Positions 1-5,324 of a stretch of DNA of 5,324 nucleotides are shown here, piece by piece. The position numbers and the translations under genes are program-made. Origin of the DNA: Candidatus Magasanikbacteria bacterium RIFCSPHIGHO2_02_FULL_47_14 (GTDB lineage: Bacteria; Patescibacteriota; Patescibacteriia; Magasanikbacterales; UBA922). The DNA lies in assembly GCA_001784275.1 (NCBI GenBank), contig MFQB01000030.1:1-5324 (forward strand), written 5' to 3'. Position 1 is the stretch's first letter; each line of letters opens with the position of its first letter. Under the pieces are notes generated by a model. The model did no database searches, had not been told where the DNA came from, and was given only the letters and a program-made list of their open reading frames with translations.

Positions 1-1294
1 CCATGCGTTTTGGCAAACCACACTCGTCAATTTCCAAACTTGGTCCGACGACGATAACAGAACGACCGGAGTAGTCGACACGTTTACCGAGCAAGTTCTG
101 ACGGAAACGACCTTGTTTACCTTTCAAAATGTCAGCAAGAGAACGCAGTTGTCGGCGTTGACCGGTTGATGCGGTCACGGTCTTGGTTGCACGAGCGCTA
201 TTGTCGATCAATGCATCGACAGCCTCTTGCAACATACGTTTTTCGTTCCGACAGATAACCTCTGGAGCATGCAAATCAAGCAAACGCTTTAAACGGTTGT
301 TGCGGTTAATCACGCGTCGGTAGAGATCGTTCAAGTCACTGGTTGCAAACCGACCACCATCCAATGCAACCATTGGACGCAAGTCTGGCGGGATGACTGG
401 GATTGAGGTCAAGATCATCCACTCTGGACGGATGCCATTTTTAGCAAAACTCTTCAACAACTTCACGCGACGAACAAGGCGTTCTCGTTTGGCGCCTTTA
501 CTCTTCAAGGTTTCGCCTTCAAGTCTCTCAAGAGTTTTTGGAATATCTAACTTTTCGAGTAACTGACGAACTGCACCGCCACCAATTGTCGCATCAAACA
601 AGTGACCATAGCGGAGTGACAACTCTTGGTAGCGATTCTCTGAAATAATTGACAACATCTGGATGTCCTTGAGCTCTTGCTCTGCATCTTTGAAGTCTGC
701 TTCAAGTGCTGTCATTTTTTCGTCTCGCTCTTTCTCAATTGCCTTGGCACCGGACTTCTCTGTCTGTGCCTCAGCAATCTTGCCGGCATACATGTCGTCG
801 ATCTGTTTTTTCTTTTGTTTATATTCTTGTTTCAGCTGTGTTTCGGTAGCAGCTTTTTCTGCTTCGTCAACACCGGTAATAATAAAGGAAGCAAAGTAAA
901 TCACTTTTTCGAGTGACTGAATCGAGAGATCTAAAATCAAACCGATCTTGGATGGAATGGATCGCAAGAACCAGATGTGTGTGACCGGAGCGGCAAGTTC
1001 AATGTGGCCCATGCGCTCACGACGAACGATGGAGTGGGTGACTTCGACTCCACACTTGTCACAAACAATACCTTTGTAACGAATTTTTTTGTACTTGCCA
1101 CAGTAACACTCCCAGTCTTTGGTTGGTCCAAAAATCTCTTCGGCAAACAAACCGCCTTTTTCCGGTTTTTGCGTACGATAGTTGATGGTTTCCGGCTTGC
1201 TTACCTCTCCGAATGACCATTTGCGAATGACTTCAGGAGAAGCAAGACGCAAGGCGAGAGCATCAAAGTCCATGGAATGAAAATCGCGCGTCAT
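1..1294 (-). CDS. rpoC: DNA-directed RNA polymerase subunit beta-prime, N-terminal 431 residues (partial)
   Basis: Beta-prime forms the clamp and half of the catalytic centre of RNA polymerase. The frame is open from the ATG at 1292-1294 to the left edge, so the C-terminal part is missing, including the catalytic NADFDGD motif expected soon after the last visible residues (GLPKRM). Visible parts in order: the N-terminal zinc site with Cys63, Cys65, Cys78 and Cys81 (CYCGKY...CDKCGVEVT); the GHIELAAPV clamp segment (96-103); a charged, Lys/Glu/Ala-rich helical insertion at about 142-212; VIPPDLRPM (300-308); GGRFATSDLNDLYRRVINRN (313-332); and the switch-2 region GKQGRFRQN, LLGKRVDYSGR (392-411). 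The start is uncertain: a second ATG at codon 8 (MDFDALALR) is equally plausible, and neither has a Shine-Dalgarno. The gene follows rpoB by 24 bases and is surely cotranscribed with it. The family assignment is certain. Confidence 0.98.
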   Translation of the reverse strand, partial: MTRDFHSMDFDALALRLASPEVIRKWSFGEVSKPETINYRTQKPEKGGLFAEEIFGPTKDWECYCGKYKKIRYKGIVCDKCGVEVTHSIVRRERMGHIELAAPVTHIWFLRSIPSKIGLILDLSIQSLEKVIYFASFIITGVDEAEKAATETQLKQEYKQKKKQIDDMYAGKIAEAQTEKSGAKAIEKERDEKMTALEADFKDAEQELKDIQMLSIISENRYQELSLRYGHLFDATIGGGAVRQLLEKLDIPKTLERLEGETLKSKGAKRERLVRRVKLLKSFAKNGIRPEWMILTSIPVIPPDLRPMVALDGGRFATSDLNDLYRRVINRNNRLKRLLDLHAPEVICRNEKRMLQEAVDALIDNSARATKTVTASTGQRRQLRSLADILKGKQGRFRQNLLGKRVDYSGRSVIVVGPSLEIDECGLPKRM

Positions 1295-1318
1295 ATAAGA
1301 AGATAAAAGATAGAAGAA
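1295..1318 (-). other. rpoB-rpoC intercistronic spacer without Shine-Dalgarno
   Basis: The 24-base spacer, read on the minus strand, is only T, C and A: a pyrimidine-rich stretch without a single G. It cannot pair with the 16S anti-Shine-Dalgarno, and neither can the bases before the alternative ATG at rpoC codon 8. I see no terminator or promoter in it. Start of rpoC translation probably depends on ribosomes finishing rpoB nearby, or on an AT-rich unstructured start site; this is an inference. Confidence 0.8.
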
Positions 1319-4300
1319 TTATTCGTTACCCTCTCTCGAGTCATTGTCACCGCGTTCGACTGACGCGCGTTTGTGTGCTTCATCCACGGGTATGTACTCA
1401 CCATCGACTTTTTTCAAAACTTGAACATCGAGTGCCAAACCTTTCAACTCGCGAACAAGAACGTTAAATGATTCCGGGATATTCACTCGTGTAATCGGTT
1501 CATTCTTGATGATGGCTTCGTATGCCTTTGAGCGTCCCGGGACATCATCTGACTTGATGGTCAACATTTCCTGCAAGGTGTGTGCGGCTCCGTATGCTTC
1601 CAGTGCCCACACTTCCATCTCTCCGAAACGTTGTCCACCGAACTGGGCCTTACCACCAAGAGGCTGTTGTGTAATCAAACTGTATGGACCAATGGAACGT
1701 TGGTGGATCTTATCTTCCACCATGTGGTTCAACTTCATCATGTAGGAGTAACCCACAGTTGTCTTGTGATCAAATGGCTCACCGGTTCGTCCATCAAACA
1801 ACTGAAGCTGACCGTCAACTGTAAAGCCGGCATCTTTCAACTCTCGTTTAATTTGCTCTTCAGTAATTCCATTCAACACCGGAGTAGCTACGCGATATTG
1901 CAATGCATTGGCAGCCAAACCAAGGTGGGTTTCGAGCAGCTGTCCGAGGTTCATACGGGAGATAACACCGAGTGGTGACAAGATGATGTCAACCGGTGTT
2001 CCGTCGTCCAAAAATGGCATGTCTTCAACCGGGACAACACGGGAGATAACACCTTTGTTTCCGTGGCGACCGGCCATCTTGTCTCCGACCTGTGCCTTGC
2101 GCATGTCAGCGACAGTGACCTGGACTTGCTTGATCACACCCGGTTGTAACTTGTCGCCGTCTTCTGCGGAAAACACCTTTACATCAATGACTTTTCCATG
2201 TTCACCATGTTCCAAGTACAGTGATGAGTCACGAACGTCGCGTGCCTTCTCACCGAAGATGGCGCGGAGCAATCGTTCTTCCGGAGAAAGTTCGGTTTCA
2301 CCTTTTGGCGTAATCTTACCGACTAAAATGTCACCTGAGTGGACCTCAGCACCAATGCGGACAACACCTTCTGAGTCAAGATTTTTTAACTTCTCTTCAC
2401 TGACGTTCGGGATGTCGCTGGTGACAACCTCTGGTCCAAGTTTGGTTTCGCGAACATCAGTAACATAATCTTCGATATGAACAGAGGTGTAACGGTCTTG
2501 CTGCACGAGACGTTCAGAGAGAATAATGGCGTCTTCATAGTTGAAACCATCCCAGACCATGTAGGCGACCAAAACGTTTTGTCCCAGTGCCAACTCACCA
2601 TTTTTATCAATACCGGGACCGTCGGTGAGTGGATCACCCTTCTTCACTTTTTGGTTGATAGTAACTACCGGGTGTTGGTTAATGCAGCTTGAGGCATTGG
2701 AGCGGACGAACTTGTTCAACCGATAGCGGAAGACCTCTGCTTTTTTGCTGCTGGTCAACTCAACCACATCACCCTGCACTTTGGTAATCTCACCATCGGC
2801 ATCAGCGCGCAAGACATAGCCACTGTTTGAGGCGGCAGCTTCTTCGACACCCGTACCGACGAGTGGTGCATCCGGCACAATACATGGGACAGATTGACGT
2901 TGCATGTTTGTTCCCATCAAAGCGCGGGTCGCATCGTCGTGTTCGAGGAATGGAATCAAGCTGGTTGCAATACTTAAAATTTGGTTTGAAGAAACATCAA
3001 AGTAATCGATCTCATTGATGTCGACGACTGATGGTTTGCCATGGACACGGGCCGGAACACGTTCACCGGTCAAAAATCCGTCTGCATCTGCCGGTGTAGT
3101 GGCACTGGCAGTAATCACGCGCTCTTCTTGGAATGAATTCAGATAGACAACTTCTGTGGTGACGCGTGCGCGTACGGCAACGGTTTCAAGTTTTTCTTTT
3201 TCAAGTTGTTTGGCGATTTCTTTGGTAATTTTTTCTCCGGCTTTGACAACACCTTTAATATCTTCGCGAGCAATTTCGCCTTCAGTAAAACGGGCTTCGT
3301 TTGGAACGGTGTGAATCACCTTGCGATATGGGGTTTCCAAAAATCCAAAGCTGTTAATGCGTGAGTAACTGGCCATGTGGCCGACCAATCCGATGTTTGG
3401 ACCTTCCGGAGTGGCAATCGGACAGATACGACCGTAGTGGGTGGTGTGTACGTCACGAACTTCGAAGCCTGCACGATCGCGTGACAAACCACCAGGGCCA
3501 AGAGCACTGACGCGTCGCTTGTGTTCCAACTCTGCCAGTGGGTTCACCTGGTCCATGAACTGTGACAACTGTGAACTCATGAAAAATTCGCGTACTGCGC
3601 CGATCACCGGGCGTGCGTTGATCAATTTGTTCGGTGCAATTCCTTCCAACTCATAGGTGCTCATGCGATCTTTGATGATGCGCTCCATGCGAGCCAAACC
3701 GATGCGGAAGCGATCCTGGACCAACTCACCGACTGCGCGGATGCGGCGGTTTCCCAAGTGGTCGATGTCATCCGGGTCTTCTTGTGTGACGTTCAAGCGA
3801 ACAACTTCTTTTAATACAAGGAGAAGTTTTTCCGGTGAGAGAACGCGCTCTTCTTTCTTTTCGTATCCCTGTTCACTGATCTTCAAATTAAACTTGGTAT
3901 CGAACTTGTAGACACCCACGCGGCCGAGATCGTACCGGTCGAAGTTGAAGAACATGGAGTGAATCAAACTCTTGGCGTTGTCTGCAGTTGCCAAGTCACC
4001 CGGACGGATACGCTTGTAGACCTCGATCAAACCTTCGTCTTCGTTGCTGGCTGCATCTTTTTTCAACGTTGACTCAACGTAGTCAATGTTTGGGTGGTTG
4101 TTGACGCCGGTAAAGAGTGAAAGAATCTCATCTTTGTCTGCATAACCAAAAGCACGCAACAGTGAGGTCGCGGCAACTTTTCTCTTGCGGTCCACCTTGA
4201 CCCAGATGACGTTGTTGAGATCGGTTTCAATTTCAATCCAGGCACCGCGGGTTGGGATGATTTTGGCTCCGTAATATTTGCGGCCGCGGACGGATTCAGC

Positions 4301-4744
4301 AGTAAAGTAAGCGCCCGGGCTGCGGATCAACTGAGAGATGACCACGCGCTCAATACCGTTGACCACAAAGGTACCGCGGTCAGTCATGACCGGAATGTCA
4401 CCAAGGTAAATTTCTTGTGTTTGTTCTTCTTTGGTGCGTTTGTTGAGCAGGCGTGCAGTCACGCGAAGCGGCGCTTCGTAGGTCAGATTCTTATCGCGGC
4501 TGGTAATCTCATCAAACTTTGGCTCATCAATATAGTAGCCTTCCATGTACAGCTCGAGGTCGCGACCGGTAAAGTCTGTGATTGGAGAAACCTCTTCAAA
4601 CAACTCCTTAATTCCGTTTTCCAAAAACCACTGATAAGACACCTTCTGTGCCTCAATCAGGTCTGGCAGAGGTGCGATATCACGCAAATTGGTGAAAAAA
4701 CGACGCTGAGGGGAGGAACTCCAGTTCCGCTTGTAAGTGGGCAT
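1319..4744 (-). CDS. rpoB: DNA-directed RNA polymerase subunit beta, complete
   Basis: Beta carries the second half of the polymerase active centre and the rifampicin pocket. At 1141 aa it is shorter than my remembered E. coli length (1342) and close to actinobacterial lengths, so the large enterobacterial insertions are absent. Landmarks in order: beta lobe with RSPGAYF (141-147); rifampicin region SSQLSQFMDQ to HKRRVSALGPGG (390-419); ATPEGPN (444-450); WDGFNYEDAIILSER (731-745) with the Glu737-Asp738 pair; the active-site lysines Lys889 and Lys897 in GDKMAGRHGNKG; PLGGKAQFGGQRFGEMEVWA (1028-1047), where beta contacts beta-prime; and a charged C-terminal tail. By alignment from memory (E. 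coli number minus 118), rifampicin contacts Gln513, Asp516, His526, Arg529 and Ser531 are kept, so sensitivity is predicted. The ATG at 4744 is preceded by UUCCCCUU, not a Shine-Dalgarno, and lies 8 nt after a long hairpin. The stop is TAA. Confidence 0.99.
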   Translation of the reverse strand: MPTYKRNWSSSPQRRFFTNLRDIAPLPDLIEAQKVSYQWFLENGIKELFEEVSPITDFTGRDLELYMEGYYIDEPKFDEITSRDKNLTYEAPLRVTARLLNKRTKEEQTQEIYLGDIPVMTDRGTFVVNGIERVVISQLIRSPGAYFTAESVRGRKYYGAKIIPTRGAWIEIETDLNNVIWVKVDRKRKVAATSLLRAFGYADKDEILSLFTGVNNHPNIDYVESTLKKDAASNEDEGLIEVYKRIRPGDLATADNAKSLIHSMFFNFDRYDLGRVGVYKFDTKFNLKISEQGYEKKEERVLSPEKLLLVLKEVVRLNVTQEDPDDIDHLGNRRIRAVGELVQDRFRIGLARMERIIKDRMSTYELEGIAPNKLINARPVIGAVREFFMSSQLSQFMDQVNPLAELEHKRRVSALGPGGLSRDRAGFEVRDVHTTHYGRICPIATPEGPNIGLVGHMASYSRINSFGFLETPYRKVIHTVPNEARFTEGEIAREDIKGVVKAGEKITKEIAKQLEKEKLETVAVRARVTTEVVYLNSFQEERVITASATTPADADGFLTGERVPARVHGKPSVVDINEIDYFDVSSNQILSIATSLIPFLEHDDATRALMGTNMQRQSVPCIVPDAPLVGTGVEEAAASNSGYVLRADADGEITKVQGDVVELTSSKKAEVFRYRLNKFVRSNASSCINQHPVVTINQKVKKGDPLTDGPGIDKNGELALGQNVLVAYMVWDGFNYEDAIILSERLVQQDRYTSVHIEDYVTDVRETKLGPEVVTSDIPNVSEEKLKNLDSEGVVRIGAEVHSGDILVGKITPKGETELSPEERLLRAIFGEKARDVRDSSLYLEHGEHGKVIDVKVFSAEDGDKLQPGVIKQVQVTVADMRKAQVGDKMAGRHGNKGVISRVVPVEDMPFLDDGTPVDIILSPLGVISRMNLGQLLETHLGLAANALQYRVATPVLNGITEEQIKRELKDAGFTVDGQLQLFDGRTGEPFDHKTTVGYSYMMKLNHMVEDKIHQRSIGPYSLITQQPLGGKAQFGGQRFGEMEVWALEAYGAAHTLQEMLTIKSDDVPGRSKAYEAIIKNEPITRVNIPESFNVLVRELKGLALDVQVLKKVDGEYIPVDEAHKRASVERGDNDSREGNE

Positions 4745-4752
4745 AAGGGGAA

Positions 4753-4818
4753 TCCAAAAGTGTAAAGTGAGCAGGGAAAATCAGGGTGATTTTGCGCTTT
4801 TCACTGTGCGCTTTTGGA
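4753..4818 (-). promoter_or_regulatory. Nested long hairpin directly upstream of the rpoB start
   Basis: Three inverted repeats nest around one centre: outer 8 bp (4753-4760 with 4811-4818, TCCAAAAG/CTTTTGGA), middle 5 bp (4766-4770 with 4801-4805, AGTGA/TCACT), inner 7 bp (4777-4783 with 4787-4793, AAAATCA/TGATTTT, 3-base loop). The internal loops are nearly symmetric (5/5 and 6/7 bases). In the rpoB mRNA the base of this hairpin ends 8 nt before the AUG, where a Shine-Dalgarno would normally lie. A 9-mer, TGCGCTTTT, is repeated at 4793-4801 and 4807-4815 and lies mostly in the left arms and loops. There is no U-run after it, so it is not an intrinsic terminator. It may control ribosome access or be a processing or protein-binding site. 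The inverted repeats are direct observations; the function is inferred. Confidence 0.65.
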
Positions 4819-4832
4819 CTTGTACAGGTTGT

Positions 4833-4875
4833 AAAAAAACAAAAAAGCCGGCTTTTTGCTAAAACCGCTTTTTTT
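4833..4875 (-). terminator. Strong intrinsic terminator in the rpoB leader, bidirectional by sequence
   Basis: On the minus strand a 14-bp stem forms: A-run 4874-4869 with U-run 4846-4841, GC (4868-4867) with GC (4848-4847), GG (4866-4865) with CC (4851-4850), and UUUU (4864-4861) with AAAA (4857-4854). The loop is AGC; there is a one-base bulge at 4849 and a two-base bulge at 4852-4853. It runs into TTTTTTGTTTTTTT (4846-4833), a very strong U-tract. The plus strand also ends in a T-run (4869-4875), so the site could stop transcripts from both sides. It lies between the best promoter (5042-5070) and rpoB, so it must be read through, or rpoB needs another promoter. Attenuation is the favoured reading. 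Confidence 0.8.
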
Positions 4876-4929
4876 AGAACTCAGTGTTGTTTGTGTGCAT
4901 GCGCTTTACCTTAGATATAAAGGTATATA

Positions 4930-4946
4930 AAAGGAGGATAACTCTC
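4930..4946 (-). promoter_or_regulatory. Anti-Shine-Dalgarno-like segment able to pair with the leader-peptide ribosome site
   Basis: On the minus strand ATCCTCCTTT (4939-4930) can pair with AAAGAGGAT (5029-5021) through 9 bp with one bulged C. The adjoining GAGAG (4946-4942) can pair with CTCTC (5034-5030) at the RNA 5' end. The two pairings cross, so they are either alternatives or a pseudoknot. The core CCTCCTTT also resembles the 3' tail of 16S rRNA. Read on the plus strand the same bases look like an excellent Shine-Dalgarno, but the only start after it (GTG at 4951) stops after six codons. Confidence 0.4.
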
Positions 4947-4991
4947 AGCCGTGTCAATCCGCATGCGATAGCGTGTGAATCCAAATTTTGC

Positions 4992-5018
4992 TTAATAAAG
5001 CGAAAAATCTAGAAACAT
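4992..5018 (-). CDS. Putative 8-residue leader peptide MFLDFSLY
   Basis: The ORF ATG-TTT-CTA-GAT-TTT-TCG-CTT-TAT-TAA begins about 17 nt after the predicted transcript start. It is preceded by AAAGAGG (5023-5029), a Shine-Dalgarno match 4 nt before the ATG, which is slightly short spacing. This is better than anything before rpoB or rpoC. Its stop codon falls in the loop and stem of a small hairpin (GCTT/TATT/AAGC), so ribosomes finishing here would disturb local folding. The peptide has no run of a single amino acid, unlike amino-acid-operon leaders, so a classical starvation sensor is not indicated. The ORF is short enough to arise by chance; the case rests on its position between promoter and terminator. 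Confidence 0.4.
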   Translation of the reverse strand: MFLDFSLY

Positions 5019-5041
5019 CAATCCTCTTTGAGAGCCAACAT

Positions 5042-5070
5042 ATAATAATGTAAAGTCAACAGGCTGTCAA
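5042..5070 (-). promoter_or_regulatory. Sigma70-type promoter, likely for rpoBC
   Basis: On the minus strand the -35 box is TTGACA (5065-5070, perfect), followed by a 17-bp spacer (5048-5064) and the -10 box TATTAT (5042-5047, 5 of 6). The predicted start is a G at 5036 or 5035. This is by far the best promoter between the upstream gene and rpoB; I looked for one between the terminator and the rpoB start and found only poor matches. It would give a leader of about 290 nt before the rpoB ATG. Confidence 0.8.
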
Positions 5071-5079
5071 ATCACAGTC

Positions 5080-5088
5080 TGTGGATAA
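5080..5088 (-). promoter_or_regulatory. Perfect DnaA-box 9-mer beside the promoter
   Basis: The minus strand reads TTATCCACA, the consensus high-affinity DnaA box, 9 bp upstream of the -35 element. It partly overlaps a small palindrome, CACAG-T-CTGTG (5073-5083). A given 9-mer is expected on either strand about 0.04 times in a window this size, so chance is possible but not comfortable. I see no second perfect box, so this does not look like a replication origin. DnaA control of the operon is only a hypothesis. Confidence 0.45.
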
Positions 5089-5100
5089 ATCTCTTGTTTC

Positions 5101-5114
5101 TGTCAAATTTGACA
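5101..5114. repeat. 14-bp perfect palindrome TGTCAAATTTGACA, operator-like
   Basis: The sequence is identical on both strands and lies 31 bp upstream of the -35 box. Its left half with the preceding C (CTGTCAAAT) recurs at 5064-5072 over the -35 element, and AATCACA follows both copies (5070-5076 and 5114-5120). This suggests a repeated binding site for a dimeric regulator. It also contains TTGACA on both strands, but no fitting -10 box lies 16-18 bp away on either, so I do not call further promoters. Confidence 0.5.
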
Positions 5115-5121
5115 ATCACAA

Positions 5122-5150
5122 GGGACTGTCCGAGCAAGCTCAGACGACCC
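5122..5150 (-). terminator. Weak hairpin after the upstream gene, possible terminator
   Basis: The minus strand folds as GTCTGAG (5145-5139), loop CTTG, CTCGGAC (5134-5128), one pair being G-U. GGG (5150-5148) and CCC (5124-5122) can extend the stem across a small internal loop. It begins 21 bases after the stop codon of the upstream reading frame, the right place for a terminator, but the following bases (TTGTGATTGTC) are a poor U-tract. It may instead protect an mRNA 3' end. Confidence 0.35.
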
Positions 5151-5170
5151 TCCGAAAAACTCACGAAAGA

Positions 5171-5324
5171 TCAGCGCGAAAGGCCACGCCAAGCGGCCCG
5201 AAGCCCGGCGAAGTAGGCGCGGATGCGGCCACCGAACGACCACACCATCGCCAAGAGCCCGCCGAAGAAGACAGCCGACGCGAAGAAGTCTGTCTCCCAG
5301 CCTGGTGGCTCACTCACAAAAGCC
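5171..5324 (-). CDS. Unrecognised membrane protein, C-terminal 50 residues (partial, GC-rich)
   Basis: The frame is open from the right edge to the TGA at 5171-5173 and encodes 50 residues; the N-terminal part lies outside the window. It starts AFVSEPPGWETD, followed by a hydrophobic stretch FFASAVFFGGLLAMVWSF (residues 13-30) that fits one membrane helix, then a basic tail with six arginines that should face the cytoplasm. Third codon positions are 76% G/C by my count (38 of 50), higher than first and second positions, which supports this strand over the open plus-strand frame covering the same bases. I do not recognise the family. It is not rplL or rplJ. The G/C content is well above that of rpoB, hinting at a different origin. 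Its separation from rpoB by a promoter and a terminator argues against one shared transcription unit. Confidence 0.6.
   Translation of the reverse strand, partial: AFVSEPPGWETDFFASAVFFGGLLAMVWSFGGRIRAYFAGLRAAWRGLSR

Larger units (their letters stand above)
4833..5036 (-). ncRNA. Predicted structured leader RNA of rpoBC or separate ~200-nt small RNA
   Basis: The segment starts at the predicted transcription start (G at 5036 or 5035) and ends at the intrinsic terminator. In order it holds a 5' end GGCTCTC, a Shine-Dalgarno and 8-codon ORF, a hairpin in which GCTT/AAGC encloses a TATT loop (about 4985-5008), two imperfect copies of a 12-mer 22 bases apart, a segment GAGAG then ATCCTCCTTT (4930-4946) able to pair with the 5' end, a 6-bp hairpin TACCTT/AAGGTA (about 4908-4926), and the terminator. 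I do not recognise 6S, SRP, RNase P, tmRNA or a known riboswitch or r-protein leader in it. Its boundaries are predictions from the promoter and terminator. Confidence 0.5.

Noticed and set aside
1506..2468. Long plus-strand open frames opposite rpoB, up to 186 codons.
   Set aside because: They lie wholly antisense to a highly conserved gene, have no family resemblance and no good ribosome sites; they are by-products of rpoB codon use.
4745..4832. Separate rpoB promoter downstream of the terminator.
   Set aside because: Candidate -10 boxes (TACACT, CAAAAT, TACAAG) lack any acceptable -35 at 16-18 bp; not excluded, but unsupported.
4931..4971. Plus-strand AAGGAGG with a downstream GTG at 4951, resembling a gene start.
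   Set aside because: The frame stops after six codons (VSIRMR) and no longer ORF follows. The purine tract is better explained as the complement of the anti-Shine-Dalgarno-like leader segment.
4833..5036. 6S RNA, SRP RNA, RNase P RNA or tmRNA.
   Set aside because: Length could fit 6S, but the ends do not pair into a long closing stem; none of the conserved cores of the other RNAs is visible.
5077..5106. Second promoter from TTGACA at 5101-5106 (minus).
   Set aside because: At 17-bp spacing the -10 position reads CACAGA, a poor match.
4900..5114. Possible replication origin, because of a DnaA box and AT-rich stretches.
   Set aside because: Only one perfect box is present, with no cluster, no dnaA or dnaN nearby, and the AT-rich stretches are accounted for by promoter and hairpins.
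5081..5324. Open plus-strand frame starting at GTG 5081 and running off the right edge (about 81 codons).
   Set aside because: No Shine-Dalgarno, low-complexity charged composition, and lower third-position G/C (about 61% over 5171-5323) than the antisense frame (76%), which also encodes a sensible membrane segment. It looks like the shadow of the minus-strand gene.

Overview
The window holds the rpoB-rpoC transcription operon, read entirely on the minus strand: a complete rpoB (beta subunit, 1141 aa, 1319-4744) and, 24 bases downstream, the first 431 codons of rpoC (beta-prime, 1-1294), which run off the left edge. The compact beta without the large enterobacterial insertions, the helical insertion early in beta-prime, and the divergent beta-prime stretch around residues 365-385 resemble, from memory, Patescibacteria (CPR) and related groups. 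That assignment is an inference. Standard stop codons are used; there is no sign of TGA recoding inside rpoB or the visible part of rpoC.

The right end differs. From about 5171 the base composition jumps (40 of 60 bases in 5221-5280 are G/C, against 26 of 60 in a sampled rpoB stretch, 2521-2580). The minus strand there carries the last 50 codons of an unrecognised protein with one hydrophobic segment and a basic tail. The usual bacterial neighbours (rplJ, rplL) are not directly upstream of rpoB.

Between these genes lies a 426-base non-coding region (4745-5170), the most informative part of the window. Reading toward rpoB it contains: a weak hairpin after the upstream gene; a 14-bp perfect palindrome; a perfect DnaA-box 9-mer; a near-consensus sigma70-type promoter (TTGACA, 17 bp, TATTAT); a start region with a Shine-Dalgarno-led 8-codon ORF; a distal segment able to pair with that Shine-Dalgarno; a strong, bidirectional intrinsic terminator about 200 nt from the predicted start; and a nested 66-nt hairpin ending 8 nt before the rpoB ATG. 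Neither rpoB nor rpoC has a visible Shine-Dalgarno.

The simplest joint reading is a structured leader that controls RNA polymerase synthesis by attenuation, with possible translational control at the hairpin. The alternative is a separate small RNA of about 200 nt ended by the terminator, with rpoB using a promoter I could not see. No CRISPR, mobile element, tRNA or rRNA was found.
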